32,638 nt of DNA from CAZCJU01 sp964562175 (GTDB taxonomy: Bacteria; Bacillota; Clostridia; Oscillospirales; CAG-272): NCBI GenBank assembly GCA_964562175.1, contig CAZLRV010000019.1, forward strand, positions 1 to 32,638, given 5' to 3'. Under the pieces are notes generated by a model. The model was not told where the DNA came from. It made no database searches and saw only the letters and a program-made list of their open reading frames with translations. Made by a program: the position numbers and the translations under genes. This document shows, piece after piece, positions 17,391 through 24,814 of the stretch; the first letter of the stretch is position 1, and each line of letters begins with the position of its first letter.

Positions 17391-18241
17391 GTCATGCCCT
17401 TATACGAACGCTTAAGGGCAAGAGACATGAATTTATCGACCTCAAAGCTGTCGTTTTCGATAAGCTGTCCCCGTCCGTCACGCTTGTCGTCAAACTCTCC
17501 CTTGAGTATTCGCCGAGCGTTTTCGGGGCGAATTATCCAATCGAAGCTTGCGCATCTCCAATTACAGCTCTTTGCCCGTCCCGTCAGAAATGCCGAATCC
17601 TCGACCTTGCGAAAGAAATCGATATACGAGGTGAAGCCCTCGTAACCGGAAACGGCGGCAAGCCGTGTACGGTCGTTTTCGCTCAATACATCGACACGGG
17701 GCAGAGAAGGGCAAATGAGGTTATATTGCCGTAAGGCAAGGTCAAGCTCTTCTCTCTCGTCTCTTTTACGACACTCTCCGAGCGTTTTGTCCTCAAAGTC
17801 GAGAAGCGACTCAAGGACATCAGGCTCGGGAGCGTGAGCGGAAACAGTAACAGTGTCGGTATCGGTTACAGTATCAGTGTCAGTGTCAGTTACAGTATCA
17901 GTTACAGTATCGGTGTCAGTAACAGGATCAGTATCGGTAGAATGTGGAAAACCTTTGTTTTCCACATTCCCCGAGTTTTTCAAAAGCTTGTGGGCTTCGC
18001 GTTTCGCACATCTGTTCGCGTATTTTACTTCGTTCATATCAAGCTGTCGCTTTACCGTGTCAAACAGAATACGCTCGGATGAGCCTTCCTTGAACGTGGG
18101 CAGTGTACCGTTTAAGCAGTAGTCAAACAGCGAGAGGAATATCCTGCCCGTTTTTCTCTCTCCCAACGCCTTGAAATGGTCGGCGTTTTCGAGATATAAA
18201 ATTATCGTGTTTTTTTTCAATAGATCATTCTTCCTTTCCAT
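17375..18241 (-). CDS. Phage-type DUF6291 protein (putative replication protein)
   Basis: 288 residues from ATG 18241. The N-terminal 80 residues (YLENADHFKAL, GRIFLSLFDYCLNG, then ILFDTVKRQLDMNEVKYANRC) match the DUF6291 pattern of Firmicute phages, and the C-terminal CNWRCASFDWIIRPENARRILKGEFDD resembles the tail of DnaD-like phage replication proteins. Residues about 100-133 are a Thr-Asp/Thr-Val repeat linker. A better start may be the TTG at 18220 (281 residues), which has AGGAAG about 9 bases upstream and begins MKKN like other members; the ATG has only a weak site. No other phage gene is next to it, so it is a stray or domesticated gene. A LexA-like palindrome sits at its transcription start. 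Confidence 0.65.
   Translation of the reverse strand: MERKNDLLKKNTIILYLENADHFKALGERKTGRIFLSLFDYCLNGTLPTFKEGSSERILFDTVKRQLDMNEVKYANRCAKREAHKLLKNSGNVENKGFPHSTDTDPVTDTDTVTDTVTDTDTDTVTDTDTVTVSAHAPEPDVLESLLDFEDKTLGECRKRDEREELDLALRQYNLICPSLPRVDVLSENDRTRLAAVSGYEGFTSYIDFFRKVEDSAFLTGRAKSCNWRCASFDWIIRPENARRILKGEFDDKRDGRGQLIENDSFEVDKFMSLALKRSYKGMTQSTK
17842..17939 (-). repeat. Hexanucleotide-type microsatellite in the DUF6291 linker
   Basis: On the plus strand the stretch is built of CAGTGT, CAGTTA, CAGTAT and CGGTAT units; on the coding strand these are ACT/ACC GAY and ACT GTA codons, giving alternating Thr-Asp and Thr-Val. Units of 6 bases keep the frame when copy number changes. Confidence 0.75.
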
Positions 18242-18285
18242 AAAAATCTTCTTGAGCTTATATTTCGGCTTGTGTTTTCAGACAA

Positions 18286-18299
18286 AAAACATATGTTCG
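18286..18299 (-). promoter_or_regulatory. LexA-like (SOS box) operator
   Basis: On the minus strand CGAACATATGTTTT fits the Firmicute LexA/DinR site CGAAC-N4-GTTYG, with mismatches only in the outermost bases of the right arm. It covers roughly +4 to +17 of the DUF6291 transcript, a position where a repressor would block transcription, and also touches the possible -35 of the divergent namZ gene. Confidence 0.55.
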
Positions 18300-18324
18300 T
18301 GTTTGCTATATTATACCATAAAAT
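18296..18324 (+). promoter_or_regulatory. Possible weak promoter for namZ
   Basis: TTCGTG, 17-bp spacer, TAAAAT. The -35 is poor, and the element overlaps the LexA-like site and the divergent promoter. It is the best candidate before the namZ gene. Confidence 0.35.
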
Positions 18325-18338
18325 TTGCGTTTTGTAAA
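18310..18338 (-). promoter_or_regulatory. Sigma-A promoter for the DUF6291 gene
   Basis: Minus-strand TTTACA, 17-bp spacer, perfect TATAAT with TGG before it (extended -10). Confidence 0.8.
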
Positions 18339-18366
18339 GCATTATTTTAATTGCGGGGAAAAGATT

Positions 18367-19539
18367 ATGAATAGTTACAATAAAGTACTATGCGGAGCGG
18401 ACAGACTTGGTGAAGATAACATTGTCCGCTTACTTAAAAATGAGCGTATAGGTGTTGTGTCCGCCGCCTGTGCCTTAAACTCAGAATATCGCTACACCAT
18501 AGATCTTCTTAACGAAAAATTCACCGTCGGGGCTATCTACGCTCCTGAGCATGGTGCAAGAGGCGTTCTCGGACCGGGTGAAAAGGTGTCCGGAGGCGTT
18601 GACAAGTATACAAAGCTGCCGGTGTTCAGTCTTTACGACGATCTTATCGAAACAGGCGGTTCAAACGATGATGATGAAATATTATCCGGTATAACGACAG
18701 TCGTTTTCGACCTGCAGGACGTCGGCTCACGCTATTTCACATACGCATCGACCTTGTTTAATCTCATGAAAATGTGTGCCAAACGCCGCTTGCCGCTCGT
18801 TCTGCTTGACCGTCCGAACCCGATAGGCTCATCGCATGAGGGCAGTGTATTGAAGCCGGAATTTTCTTCATTCATAGGACTTACCGAAGTGCCGATACGC
18901 CACGGTATGACAATAGGCGAGCTGGCACGCTTCTATAACGGTCATTATTCACTCCATTGTGAGCTTGAAATCGTTCAGATGCAAGGCTACAGGAGGGAAA
19001 TGTACTTTGAGGACACACAGCTTCCGTTTGTGAATCCCTCTCCGAATCTGCCCACGCTCGACTCGATAGCATTGTATAACGGCACTTGTATGCTTTCGGG
19101 TACGAATATAAGCGAGGGACGCGGAACGACAACGCCGTTTGTTACCGTCGGAGCGCCGTATATAGACCCGTTTGAGCTGTGCCAAGCACTTGATGCCAAG
19201 AATATTGCCGGGGTCAAATTCTCGCCGTGCTTTTTCATGCCGCAGTTCTCAAAATATAAAGGCGAGGCGGTATACGGCGTGCGTATACATATAACCGATA
19301 AGCGTGTGATAAAGCCCACGTACCTCGGTCTTTGCCTGATACGATGCGTGCAAGAGCTGTATCCGAACGACTTTGCTTTCAGAGAGCCGAGCAAGAACGG
19401 TACATATCATATCGACCTCTCTACAGGCTCAAACGAGTTGAGAACAAGCGATATATCTGCCGAACGCTTATTTGATAAATGGCAAGCTGAAGCCGATAAA
19501 TTCGCTCGGGAAAACGAAAAATATCGAATTTACGAGTAA
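18367..19539 (+). CDS. namZ: DUF1343 protein, NamZ/YbbC-like exo-N-acetylmuramidase
   Basis: 390 residues from the ATG at 18367, which has GGGGA 8 bases upstream; the in-frame upstream ATG at 18325 lacks this and overlaps the promoter region. Seen: GVVSAACALNS, YAPEHGARGVLGPGE (58-72), TVVFDLQDVGSRYFTYA, LDRPNPIG, PNLPTLDSIALYNGTCMLSGTNISEGRGTT. These are the DUF1343 hallmarks; the characterised member YbbC/NamZ of B. subtilis removes terminal MurNAc from peptidoglycan fragments. No signal peptide is visible, so this copy may act inside the cell on imported muropeptides, unlike the exported B. subtilis enzyme. No ybb-type recycling genes (nagZ, murQ, transporter) are next to it. Confidence 0.88.
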   Translation: MNSYNKVLCGADRLGEDNIVRLLKNERIGVVSAACALNSEYRYTIDLLNEKFTVGAIYAPEHGARGVLGPGEKVSGGVDKYTKLPVFSLYDDLIETGGSNDDDEILSGITTVVFDLQDVGSRYFTYASTLFNLMKMCAKRRLPLVLLDRPNPIGSSHEGSVLKPEFSSFIGLTEVPIRHGMTIGELARFYNGHYSLHCELEIVQMQGYRREMYFEDTQLPFVNPSPNLPTLDSIALYNGTCMLSGTNISEGRGTTTPFVTVGAPYIDPFELCQALDAKNIAGVKFSPCFFMPQFSKYKGEAVYGVRIHITDKRVIKPTYLGLCLIRCVQELYPNDFAFREPSKNGTYHIDLSTGSNELRTSDISAERLFDKWQAEADKFARENEKYRIYE

Positions 19540-19575
19540 ACACACAAAAATATTAAATAAATTTTGCAAAACCTC

Positions 19576-19604
19576 TTGACAAACGGAGCATTTTGTGGTA
19601 TACT
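19576..19604 (+). promoter_or_regulatory. Sigma-A promoter for tRNA-Lys
   Basis: Perfect TTGACA, 17-bp spacer, TATACT with TGG before the -10; the tRNA 5' end is 39 bases after the -10. Confidence 0.85.
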
Positions 19605-19642
19605 ACACAAGTACACGGGAAAGATAACCCCAAGCACAAAAT

Positions 19643-19718
19643 GATCCATTAGCTCAGAAGGTAGAGCACTTGACTTTTAATCAAGGTGTCCGGAGTTCGA
19701 CTCTCCGATGGATCACCA
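19643..19718 (+). tRNA. tRNA-Lys (anticodon UUU)
   Basis: Acceptor arms GATCCAT and ATGGATC pair fully; the D-arm has AGCTCAGAAGGTAGAGC; the anticodon arm is TTGA-CTTTTAA-TCAA giving anticodon TTT; the T-arm is CGGAG-TTCGACT-CTCCG. The discriminator base is A (19715) and the CCA end is encoded (19716-19718). It stands alone between its own promoter and terminator. Confidence 0.97.
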
Positions 19719-19720
19719 AC

Positions 19721-19752
19721 AAAACACGTTCTTTGATAAGAACGTGTTTTTT
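19721..19752 (+). terminator. Rho-independent terminator after tRNA-Lys
   Basis: AACACGTTCTT and AAGAACGTGTT form a perfect 11-bp stem with a TGAT loop, running into a short T tract. It lies only 18 bases before the permease start codon. Confidence 0.88.
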
Positions 19753-19770
19753 CACGCCAAGGAGAATAAT

Positions 19771-20883
19771 ATGAGCCTCTCAGCCGTAATCGGCTTTGCA
19801 AAAAAGAACGTCGTTATGATAACGGCGTTTTTCGCCGCCGTAATTACCACGTTTTTCGTGCCGATAGATTCAACGTACATATCCTACTTCGATTTCAAAA
19901 CGCTGACGTGCCTGTTCTGCACGCTTGCAGTGGTCTGCGCACTGAAAGATATAAATTTCTTTTATATTCTCGCTTACAAGATAGTGCGAATGTTCAAAAA
20001 CGCACGATTGAGCGTGCTTGCGCTCACCTATGTTACGTTTATCGGTTCGATGCTGATAGCTAACGATATGGCACTTCTTACGTTTTTGCCGCTCGGCTAC
20101 CTCGTACTTACCACGACGGGAAAAGAAAAATACATGGCGTTTACGTTTATAATGCAAAACGTCGCGGCAAATCTCGGCGGTATGCTGACCCCGTTCGGCA
20201 ATCCGCAAAACCTCTATTTATATACTAAATTCAATATTCCCACAGGTGAATTTACCTCGGTAATGCTTTTACCCTTTGCCGTCTCCATACTTCTCATAAC
20301 GCTCTGCTGTTTTATTTTCGTCAAGCCCGAAAAAATGTCCGTCGAGGACGAGGGGATAAAAATATCGCACAAACGTGCGGCACTTTATCTTCTGCTTTTC
20401 GCCCTCTCGATAATTATAGTATTTCGTGTCATACCGTATCAAATAGGACTGCTCGTAATTCCGCTCGTTTTGCTTTTCTCCGACAGGCACGCACTCGGAC
20501 AGGTGGATTATCCGTTGCTTTTGACCTTCGTTTTCTTTTTCATATTTTCGGGGAATATGGCACGTATAGGTGCGGTAGCCGACTTGTTTTCGTATCTGCT
20601 CGGCAAGAACACACTTATAGTGAGCGTGCTTTCGTGTCAGGTGATAAGCAATGTCCCCTCCGCTATTCTGCTCTCGCAGTTTACCGAGGATTATCGCCGA
20701 CTCCTGCTCGGCGTAAATATCGGCGGTGTCGGAACACTTATCTCCTCACTTGCCAGCCTGATAACATTCCGCGAATACGTAAAGCATAACCCCGGTAAGG
20801 GCGGCTATTACATAGCTCTCTTTTCCGCATTTAACCTCGGCTTCCTTATCGTCCTCACCGCTCTTATGCTGATAGTTACCTAA
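19771..20883 (+). CDS. SLC13/ArsB-NhaD superfamily anion permease (YbiR-like)
   Basis: 370 residues from ATG 19771, which has AAGGAG 6 bases upstream; a longer in-frame reading from 19708 would begin inside the tRNA and is rejected. About ten membrane helices are visible. Two family landmarks are present: MLTPFGNPQNLYLY in the first half and SNVPSAILLSQF in the second, the paired re-entrant loop motifs of ion transporter superfamily permeases such as ArsB, CitM and E. coli YbiR. The substrate (inorganic anion, dicarboxylate or other) cannot be read. No promoter is visible between the tRNA terminator and this gene, so it may depend on readthrough. A bidirectional terminator follows. Confidence 0.82.
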   Translation: MSLSAVIGFAKKNVVMITAFFAAVITTFFVPIDSTYISYFDFKTLTCLFCTLAVVCALKDINFFYILAYKIVRMFKNARLSVLALTYVTFIGSMLIANDMALLTFLPLGYLVLTTTGKEKYMAFTFIMQNVAANLGGMLTPFGNPQNLYLYTKFNIPTGEFTSVMLLPFAVSILLITLCCFIFVKPEKMSVEDEGIKISHKRAALYLLLFALSIIIVFRVIPYQIGLLVIPLVLLFSDRHALGQVDYPLLLTFVFFFIFSGNMARIGAVADLFSYLLGKNTLIVSVLSCQVISNVPSAILLSQFTEDYRRLLLGVNIGGVGTLISSLASLITFREYVKHNPGKGGYYIALFSAFNLGFLIVLTALMLIVT

Positions 20884-20889
20884 AAAAAT

Positions 20890-20922
20890 GCCTTGCCCCG
20901 ATCGGAGCAAGGCGAATTTTTT
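20890..20922. terminator. Bidirectional terminator between permease and lipoprotein genes
   Basis: GCCTTGC and GCAAGGC arms enclose CCG-AT-CGG with one mismatch. T runs follow on both strands, so it can end the plus-strand permease and the minus-strand lipoprotein operon. Confidence 0.85.
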
Positions 20923-21840
20923 ACAGCACACTGCCGCAAGTAAATTTGCGATACGGGAAAAGTCCGTAGTCTTCAAGCCAAAGCACAGAGCCGTTTTCAT
21001 CAAATATGCCCCCGGGGCTTCGTTGTGTAAAGGCGTGCCTTCCCAATAGCTTTCCTTATACTCTTTCGTTTGCTTGACCTTTTCCATAAGAGCTTTATTT
21101 GTCGTGCCGAGCCTTGCCAAGTATTCGTCAAAGCTCAGCTCCTTGTCATTTTCGACATCGTAATAAAAAGCCGTATAAGAGAAACTACCGCAAGATGCGG
21201 GAATGTTGTTTTCAAAATCAATGAATATTCCCACACAACCGTTGTATACCTTGTATTCGTATGATACCTCGTAAACACAGCCCCGTATATCTTTTCCGCT
21301 TGTAACATCGTTGCATACTTCAAGAGCATCCGAACCGTATAATTTAGAATTGAATCGGCTTGCATTCGGAGTGTTGATATTCAACTTGGGAAATCTGATA
21401 TTGTGCTGTTTTCTGATAGGGTCGGATATTATCGCCGTCGTCGGTGCGGGGTCTTTTACTATATTCACCGCATCCACAACGAGATCCTTGTCCTCAACAG
21501 GCTCATCTTTCTTTTCGGTAACGACGGGATTTGTCACGGGCTTCGTCACCGGAGTCGTAACCGGTGCGGTAACGGGAGCTGTAACAGGTGTTGTGACCGA
21601 TACTGTAACAGCCTCTGTTGCCTCGGGCAGCTCCGTTCCGGTCTGCTCCTCCGTGGCAATGGCAGTATCTTCAATCAACGTGTCAATACCGCTGTCCTCG
21701 GCGGGTGCTTTCGTCACATCGTGCGTTCCCGTTCTTTCCTCACCCGTCTCACTCTCAACCGAATTATCGGAGCAGGCACAACTAAACAACGTCGTTGCGG
21801 CAAGAAGTACCGCAATTATTATCAAGCTTGTTTTTTTCAT
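20921..21840 (-). pseudogene. Third tandem lipoprotein paralog, frameshifted near the C terminus
   Basis: A lipoprotein of the same family as the two genes upstream: signal peptide with cysteine near residue 21-23 (TLFSCACSD), acidic/Thr-rich stretch, PVT-repeat linker (about 82-104), then a C-terminal domain from about residue 130 with EVSYEYKVYNGCVGI, AFYYDVENDKELSFDEYLARLG. The reading frame from 21840 runs past the domain into the opposite permease gene. At the CCCC-GGGGG run (plus strand 21009-21018) a -1 shift restores GIFDENGSVLWLEDYGLFPY...CGSVL and a TAA at 20921, matching the ends of both paralogs (GAIFDKSGSIFILEEIG...). The corrected protein has 306 residues, like its neighbour's 305. 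Its domain organisation recalls DUF4163/DUF3298 proteins such as RsiV, but that is inference. It may be a real mutation, a homopolymer error, or programmed slippage. Confidence 0.8.
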
Positions 21841-21855
21841 AATAGCAAATACCTC
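21506..21855 (-). repeat. 350-bp exact direct repeat, copy A
   Basis: Read base by base, this stretch is identical to 22442-22791. It covers the ribosome site region, signal peptide, acidic segment and PVT linker of the third lipoprotein gene. Identity ends sharply at 21505 and at an extra T at 21856. Confidence 0.95.
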
Positions 21856-21858
21856 TGT

Positions 21859-22776
21859 TTATACAATCGGTGAGCAAACAAATTTGCATCTGCCGGACAT
21901 GCTCATCTCACTGAGAATGAGTACCGAACTCTTTTCGTCAAGTATTACTGCGTCTGTATCGGTATGTGTTACATAATCCCAATCCTTTGATTTATATTCC
22001 TTCGTTGTCTTCACCTTTGCAATAAGACTTTCCATTGTAAAACCGCATTTTTCAATATACTCGTCAATTGTGAGTTCTTTGTCATTATCTATATCGTAGT
22101 AGAAGGCAAAATAATATGTCCATATACCTGCATTCGGAGGCCATTCTTGCCAATCGTACATAATTCCAACGCAACCGTTGTATACCTTGTATTCGTATGT
22201 AACTTTATATGCCATACCGGACGTATCCGCTCCGGTCAATATTTCATTATAACACGATTGCATATAATCATTAAAAAGATTTTTGTTAAATTCTCTTGCG
22301 TTGGGAGTATCTATATTGAGCTTGGGTATTCTCATTTGGTGAGGAAATTGTATAGGATCTTGAACATAATGCGTAGTGGGTCCTATATCTTTTACAATAT
22401 TGACTGCATCGACAACAATGTCTTTATCCTCAACAGGCTCGTCTTTCTTTTCGGTAACGACGGGATTTGTCACGGGCTTCGTCACCGGAGTCGTAACCGG
22501 TGCGGTAACGGGAGCTGTAACAGGTGTTGTGACCGATACTGTAACAGCCTCTGTTGCCTCGGGCAGCTCCGTTCCGGTCTGCTCCTCCGTGGCAATGGCA
22601 GTATCTTCAATCAACGTGTCAATACCGCTGTCCTCGGCGGGTGCTTTCGTCACATCGTGCGTTCCCGTTCTTTCCTCACCCGTCTCACTCTCAACCGAAT
22701 TATCGGAGCAGGCACAACTAAACAACGTCGTTGCGGCAAGAAGTACCGCAATTATTATCAAGCTTGTTTTTTTCAT
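21859..22776 (-). CDS. Second tandem lipoprotein paralog
   Basis: 305 residues from the ATG at 22776, which matches the start of the neighbouring copy; an upstream in-frame ATG at 22824 would begin inside the first paralog and is rejected. Residues 1 to about 112 are identical to those of the third paralog: signal peptide, TLFSCACSD lipobox region, Asp/Glu/Thr-rich stretch and the repeated PVTAPVTAPVTTPVTKPVT linker that probably spans the wall. The C-terminal domain (about 130-305) is clearly related but diverged: VTYEYKVYNGCVGIMYDW, FAFYYDIDNDKELTIDEYIEKCG, ending SGRCKFVCSPIV. The function is unknown; the DUF3298-like look suggests a surface binding domain. It follows the first paralog by 17 bp and precedes the third by 18 bp. 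Confidence 0.85.
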   Translation of the reverse strand: MKKTSLIIIAVLLAATTLFSCACSDNSVESETGEERTGTHDVTKAPAEDSGIDTLIEDTAIATEEQTGTELPEATEAVTVSVTTPVTAPVTAPVTTPVTKPVTNPVVTEKKDEPVEDKDIVVDAVNIVKDIGPTTHYVQDPIQFPHQMRIPKLNIDTPNAREFNKNLFNDYMQSCYNEILTGADTSGMAYKVTYEYKVYNGCVGIMYDWQEWPPNAGIWTYYFAFYYDIDNDKELTIDEYIEKCGFTMESLIAKVKTTKEYKSKDWDYVTHTDTDAVILDEKSSVLILSEMSMSGRCKFVCSPIV

Positions 22777-22791
22777 AATAGCAAATACCTC
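22442..22791 (-). repeat. 350-bp exact direct repeat, copy B
   Basis: The second copy of the repeat at 21506-21855, offset by 936 bp. It covers the 5' module of the second lipoprotein gene. Confidence 0.95.
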
Positions 22792-22793
22792 GT

Positions 22794-23654
22794 TTATAGA
22801 ATAGCCGAGCAAGGAAATATACAATTGCTGTTGATACCGATTTCTTCGAGAATGAATATCGAACCGCTCTTGTCAAATATCGCACCCTTTGTACTTTGGT
22901 GATTCAAGCCTTCCCAACTATACGACTTGTATTCGCTTGTCGCCTTTAATTTTGTAATGGCACTGCTCATTGACAAGCCGCATTTAGCAAGATATTCGTC
23001 AAATGTAATCTCCTTGTCATTCTTGACATCATAATAGAAAGCGTTGTATTCTCGGTATATACCCGAATTAGGTCTCATTCTCACGTATGAAATAATAATA
23101 CCTATGCAATCGTTATAGACCTTATAATCGTAAGATATTTCATACACCACTCCACTTGTATCTTTGAAATTTACGGCATCATCGTATATTGATTTATAAA
23201 AATTGCTGAAAAGTTTATTATTGAATGCGTTTGCATTAGCCGAGTTCAAAGTGATCTTAGGGATCTTCAGCTTGTGCGGCTTGTCAATCGGTTCTAAGAT
23301 ATCGGCAGTTGTGGGAGCTGTCTCTTTTATAATATTTACCGCATCTGCAACGAGGTCTTTATCCTCAATAGGCTCATCCTTCTTTTCCGTTACGGGCGAT
23401 GTTGCCGCTTCGGTTGCCGCATCGGTTTCGGGTAACTCCGTTACCTGCCACGTTTCGTAGGTATTCGTATCTCCGATTAACGTGTCGTTGCCGCTATCCT
23501 CGGCGGGTGCTTTTGTAATAAGCGGTCTTCTTGTTCTTTCCTCGTCCGTCTCACTCTCAGCCGAATTGTCGGAGCAGGCACAAGTAAACAACGTCGTTGC
23601 GGCAAGTACTGCCGCAAGCAGGGCAGAACAGCGATTTGTAATAACTGTTTTCAT
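22794..23654 (-). CDS. First tandem lipoprotein paralog
   Basis: 286 residues. The signal peptide differs from its sisters (MKTVITNRCSALLAAVLAATTLFTCACSD) but shares the lipobox region and the following SDNSAESET segment. It has a shorter Thr/Glu linker without the PVT repeats. The C-terminal domain (about 105-286) has the family features YEISYDYKVYNDCIGIII, AFYYDVKNDKEITFDEYLAKCG and GAIFDKSGSIFILEEIG, ending SNCIFPCSAIL. This is the promoter-proximal and most diverged copy, so it may be nearest the ancestor from which the other two derived by duplication. GAGGTG precedes the ATG. Confidence 0.85.
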   Translation of the reverse strand: MKTVITNRCSALLAAVLAATTLFTCACSDNSAESETDEERTRRPLITKAPAEDSGNDTLIGDTNTYETWQVTELPETDAATEAATSPVTEKKDEPIEDKDLVADAVNIIKETAPTTADILEPIDKPHKLKIPKITLNSANANAFNNKLFSNFYKSIYDDAVNFKDTSGVVYEISYDYKVYNDCIGIIISYVRMRPNSGIYREYNAFYYDVKNDKEITFDEYLAKCGLSMSSAITKLKATSEYKSYSWEGLNHQSTKGAIFDKSGSIFILEEIGINSNCIFPCSAIL

Positions 23655-23712
23655 TATTTCACCTCAAATAATAAATAACTATGAACAATATTATAATGCG
23701 TAAATTTAAAAA

Positions 23713-23742
23713 AATATATCATAATATATGAAAAATTTACAA
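23713..23742 (-). promoter_or_regulatory. Possible promoter for the lipoprotein triplet
   Basis: Minus-strand TTGTAA, 18-bp spacer, TATATT preceded by TGA. The region is very AT-rich, and a TATAAT nearer the gene has no good -35, so this is a best guess. Confidence 0.4.
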
Positions 23743-23757
23743 TATATCGTCTTTTAC

Positions 23758-23786
23758 TTGAAAACGGTTCAATATTTTCGTATTAT
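23758..23786 (+). promoter_or_regulatory. Sigma-A promoter for the D,D-carboxypeptidase
   Basis: TTGAAA, 17-bp spacer, TATTAT, about 33 bases before the ATG. Confidence 0.7.
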
Positions 23787-23818
23787 AATCTAAATACCAT
23801 ACATAAATGAGGTAAAAA

Positions 23819-24814
23819 ATGAAAAAAATAATTTGTTTATTCCTCGCTCTGTCGCTTACCATACCGCTTTTGGCGTCTTGCGGCGGCTCAACCGAGGAGA
23901 CGGGGAGGGAAAGCATGAATAGCGAGGAAATGACAAGTGAGGCAATAACGGAAACGATAACGGAGGCGGTGACCGATTCTGTGGTACAAGCCCCCGAATT
24001 TACCGTTTCGGAAAACACACTCGATTGCACGGTCGGCTGTGGCTTCGCCGCCGTGCTTGATGTCGGCTCACGTGAGATACTGTATCAAAAGGGCGGTCTT
24101 AAAACAAAAATGTACCCCGCAAGTACAACGAAAATATTGACGAGCATTATAGTTACCAACCTTTGCACACTTGACGAAACACACACCGTCGGCGATGAGC
24201 TTGACCTCGTTTCAGCCGATTCGTCCGTAGCGGGACTCAAAAAAGGCGATGTTTTCACCGTCGAGGATCTCATGTATGCCCTTCTTTTGCCCTCCGGCAA
24301 CGATGCGGCTTATGCTCTTGCCGCTTGCGCCGGCAAGCACCTGTCGGACAGAGAAGTATCAAACAAAGCTGCCGTAAGCCTTTTTATAAAGGAAATGAAC
24401 CGCTTCGGTAATGAGGTTCTCGGACTTGAAAATTCAAATTTCACCTGTCCCGACGGTTATCCCGACGATAACCATTATACGTGCCTGTCCGATATGCTGA
24501 AAATGGCTTATACCGCACATGAAAATGATGTAATAATGAAATTCATGGGAACTCAATCGGCTACGGTCAATGTAAAGCGCGGAAACCAAACACGCCGCCT
24601 TTCGTTTACAAATACAAACCTCCTGCTCAATTCCAGCTCATCATGCTACTACAGCTATGCAACCGGCATGAAAACGGGTACAACACGTGCCGCCGGCAAA
24701 TGCCTCGTTTCAAGCGCAAAACGCGGCGAACGCGAAGTAATAGTCTGCGTATTCAAAGCGGAAGACGACCGTTATATAGATACCCTCGCACTCCTCAAAG
24801 CGGCACTAAAATAA
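23819..24814 (+). CDS. D-alanyl-D-alanine carboxypeptidase (DacA/PBP5-like lipoprotein)
   Basis: 331 residues. It is a peptidase S11 enzyme that trims the terminal D-Ala from peptidoglycan stem peptides and binds beta-lactams. The three active-site motifs are intact: STTK with nucleophile S102 and K105, SGN at 159-161, and KTG at 285-287. The N terminus is a lipoprotein signal with lipobox LASC (C21) and a Thr/Glu-rich linker (residues 25-60) resembling the linkers in the neighbouring lipoproteins. It lacks the C-terminal amphipathic anchor of PBP5, so the lipid anchor replaces it. GAGGT lies 5 bases before the ATG. It is divergent from the lipoprotein triplet and seems monocistronic. Confidence 0.93.
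   Translation: MKKIICLFLALSLTIPLLASCGGSTEETGRESMNSEEMTSEAITETITEAVTDSVVQAPEFTVSENTLDCTVGCGFAAVLDVGSREILYQKGGLKTKMYPASTTKILTSIIVTNLCTLDETHTVGDELDLVSADSSVAGLKKGDVFTVEDLMYALLLPSGNDAAYALAACAGKHLSDREVSNKAAVSLFIKEMNRFGNEVLGLENSNFTCPDGYPDDNHYTCLSDMLKMAYTAHENDVIMKFMGTQSATVNVKRGNQTRRLSFTNTNLLLNSSSSCYYSYATGMKTGTTRAAGKCLVSSAKRGEREVIVCVFKAEDDRYIDTLALLKAALK

Noticed and set aside
17842..17939. Possible CRISPR array
   Set aside because: The units are 6 bases with no spacers and lie inside a coding frame; no cas gene is present.
17834..18122. Plus-strand frames with Ser-Val repeats
   Set aside because: Antisense reading of the Thr-Asp/Thr-Val microsatellite in the DUF6291 gene.
19708..19770. 21-codon extension of the permease
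   Set aside because: It would start inside the tRNA acceptor arm and cross the terminator; ATG 19771 has AAGGAG.
20746..20920. C-terminal extension of the third lipoprotein into the permease gene
   Set aside because: It is a frameshift artefact: it passes through a bidirectional terminator and has no similarity to the paralogs, whose ends are found in the -1 frame.
22147..22902. 251-codon plus-strand frame with Cys/Arg/Asn-rich repeats, and a similar one at 21403-21873
   Set aside because: They are antisense readings of the duplicated lipoprotein 5' modules; the repetition comes from the PVT linker codons.
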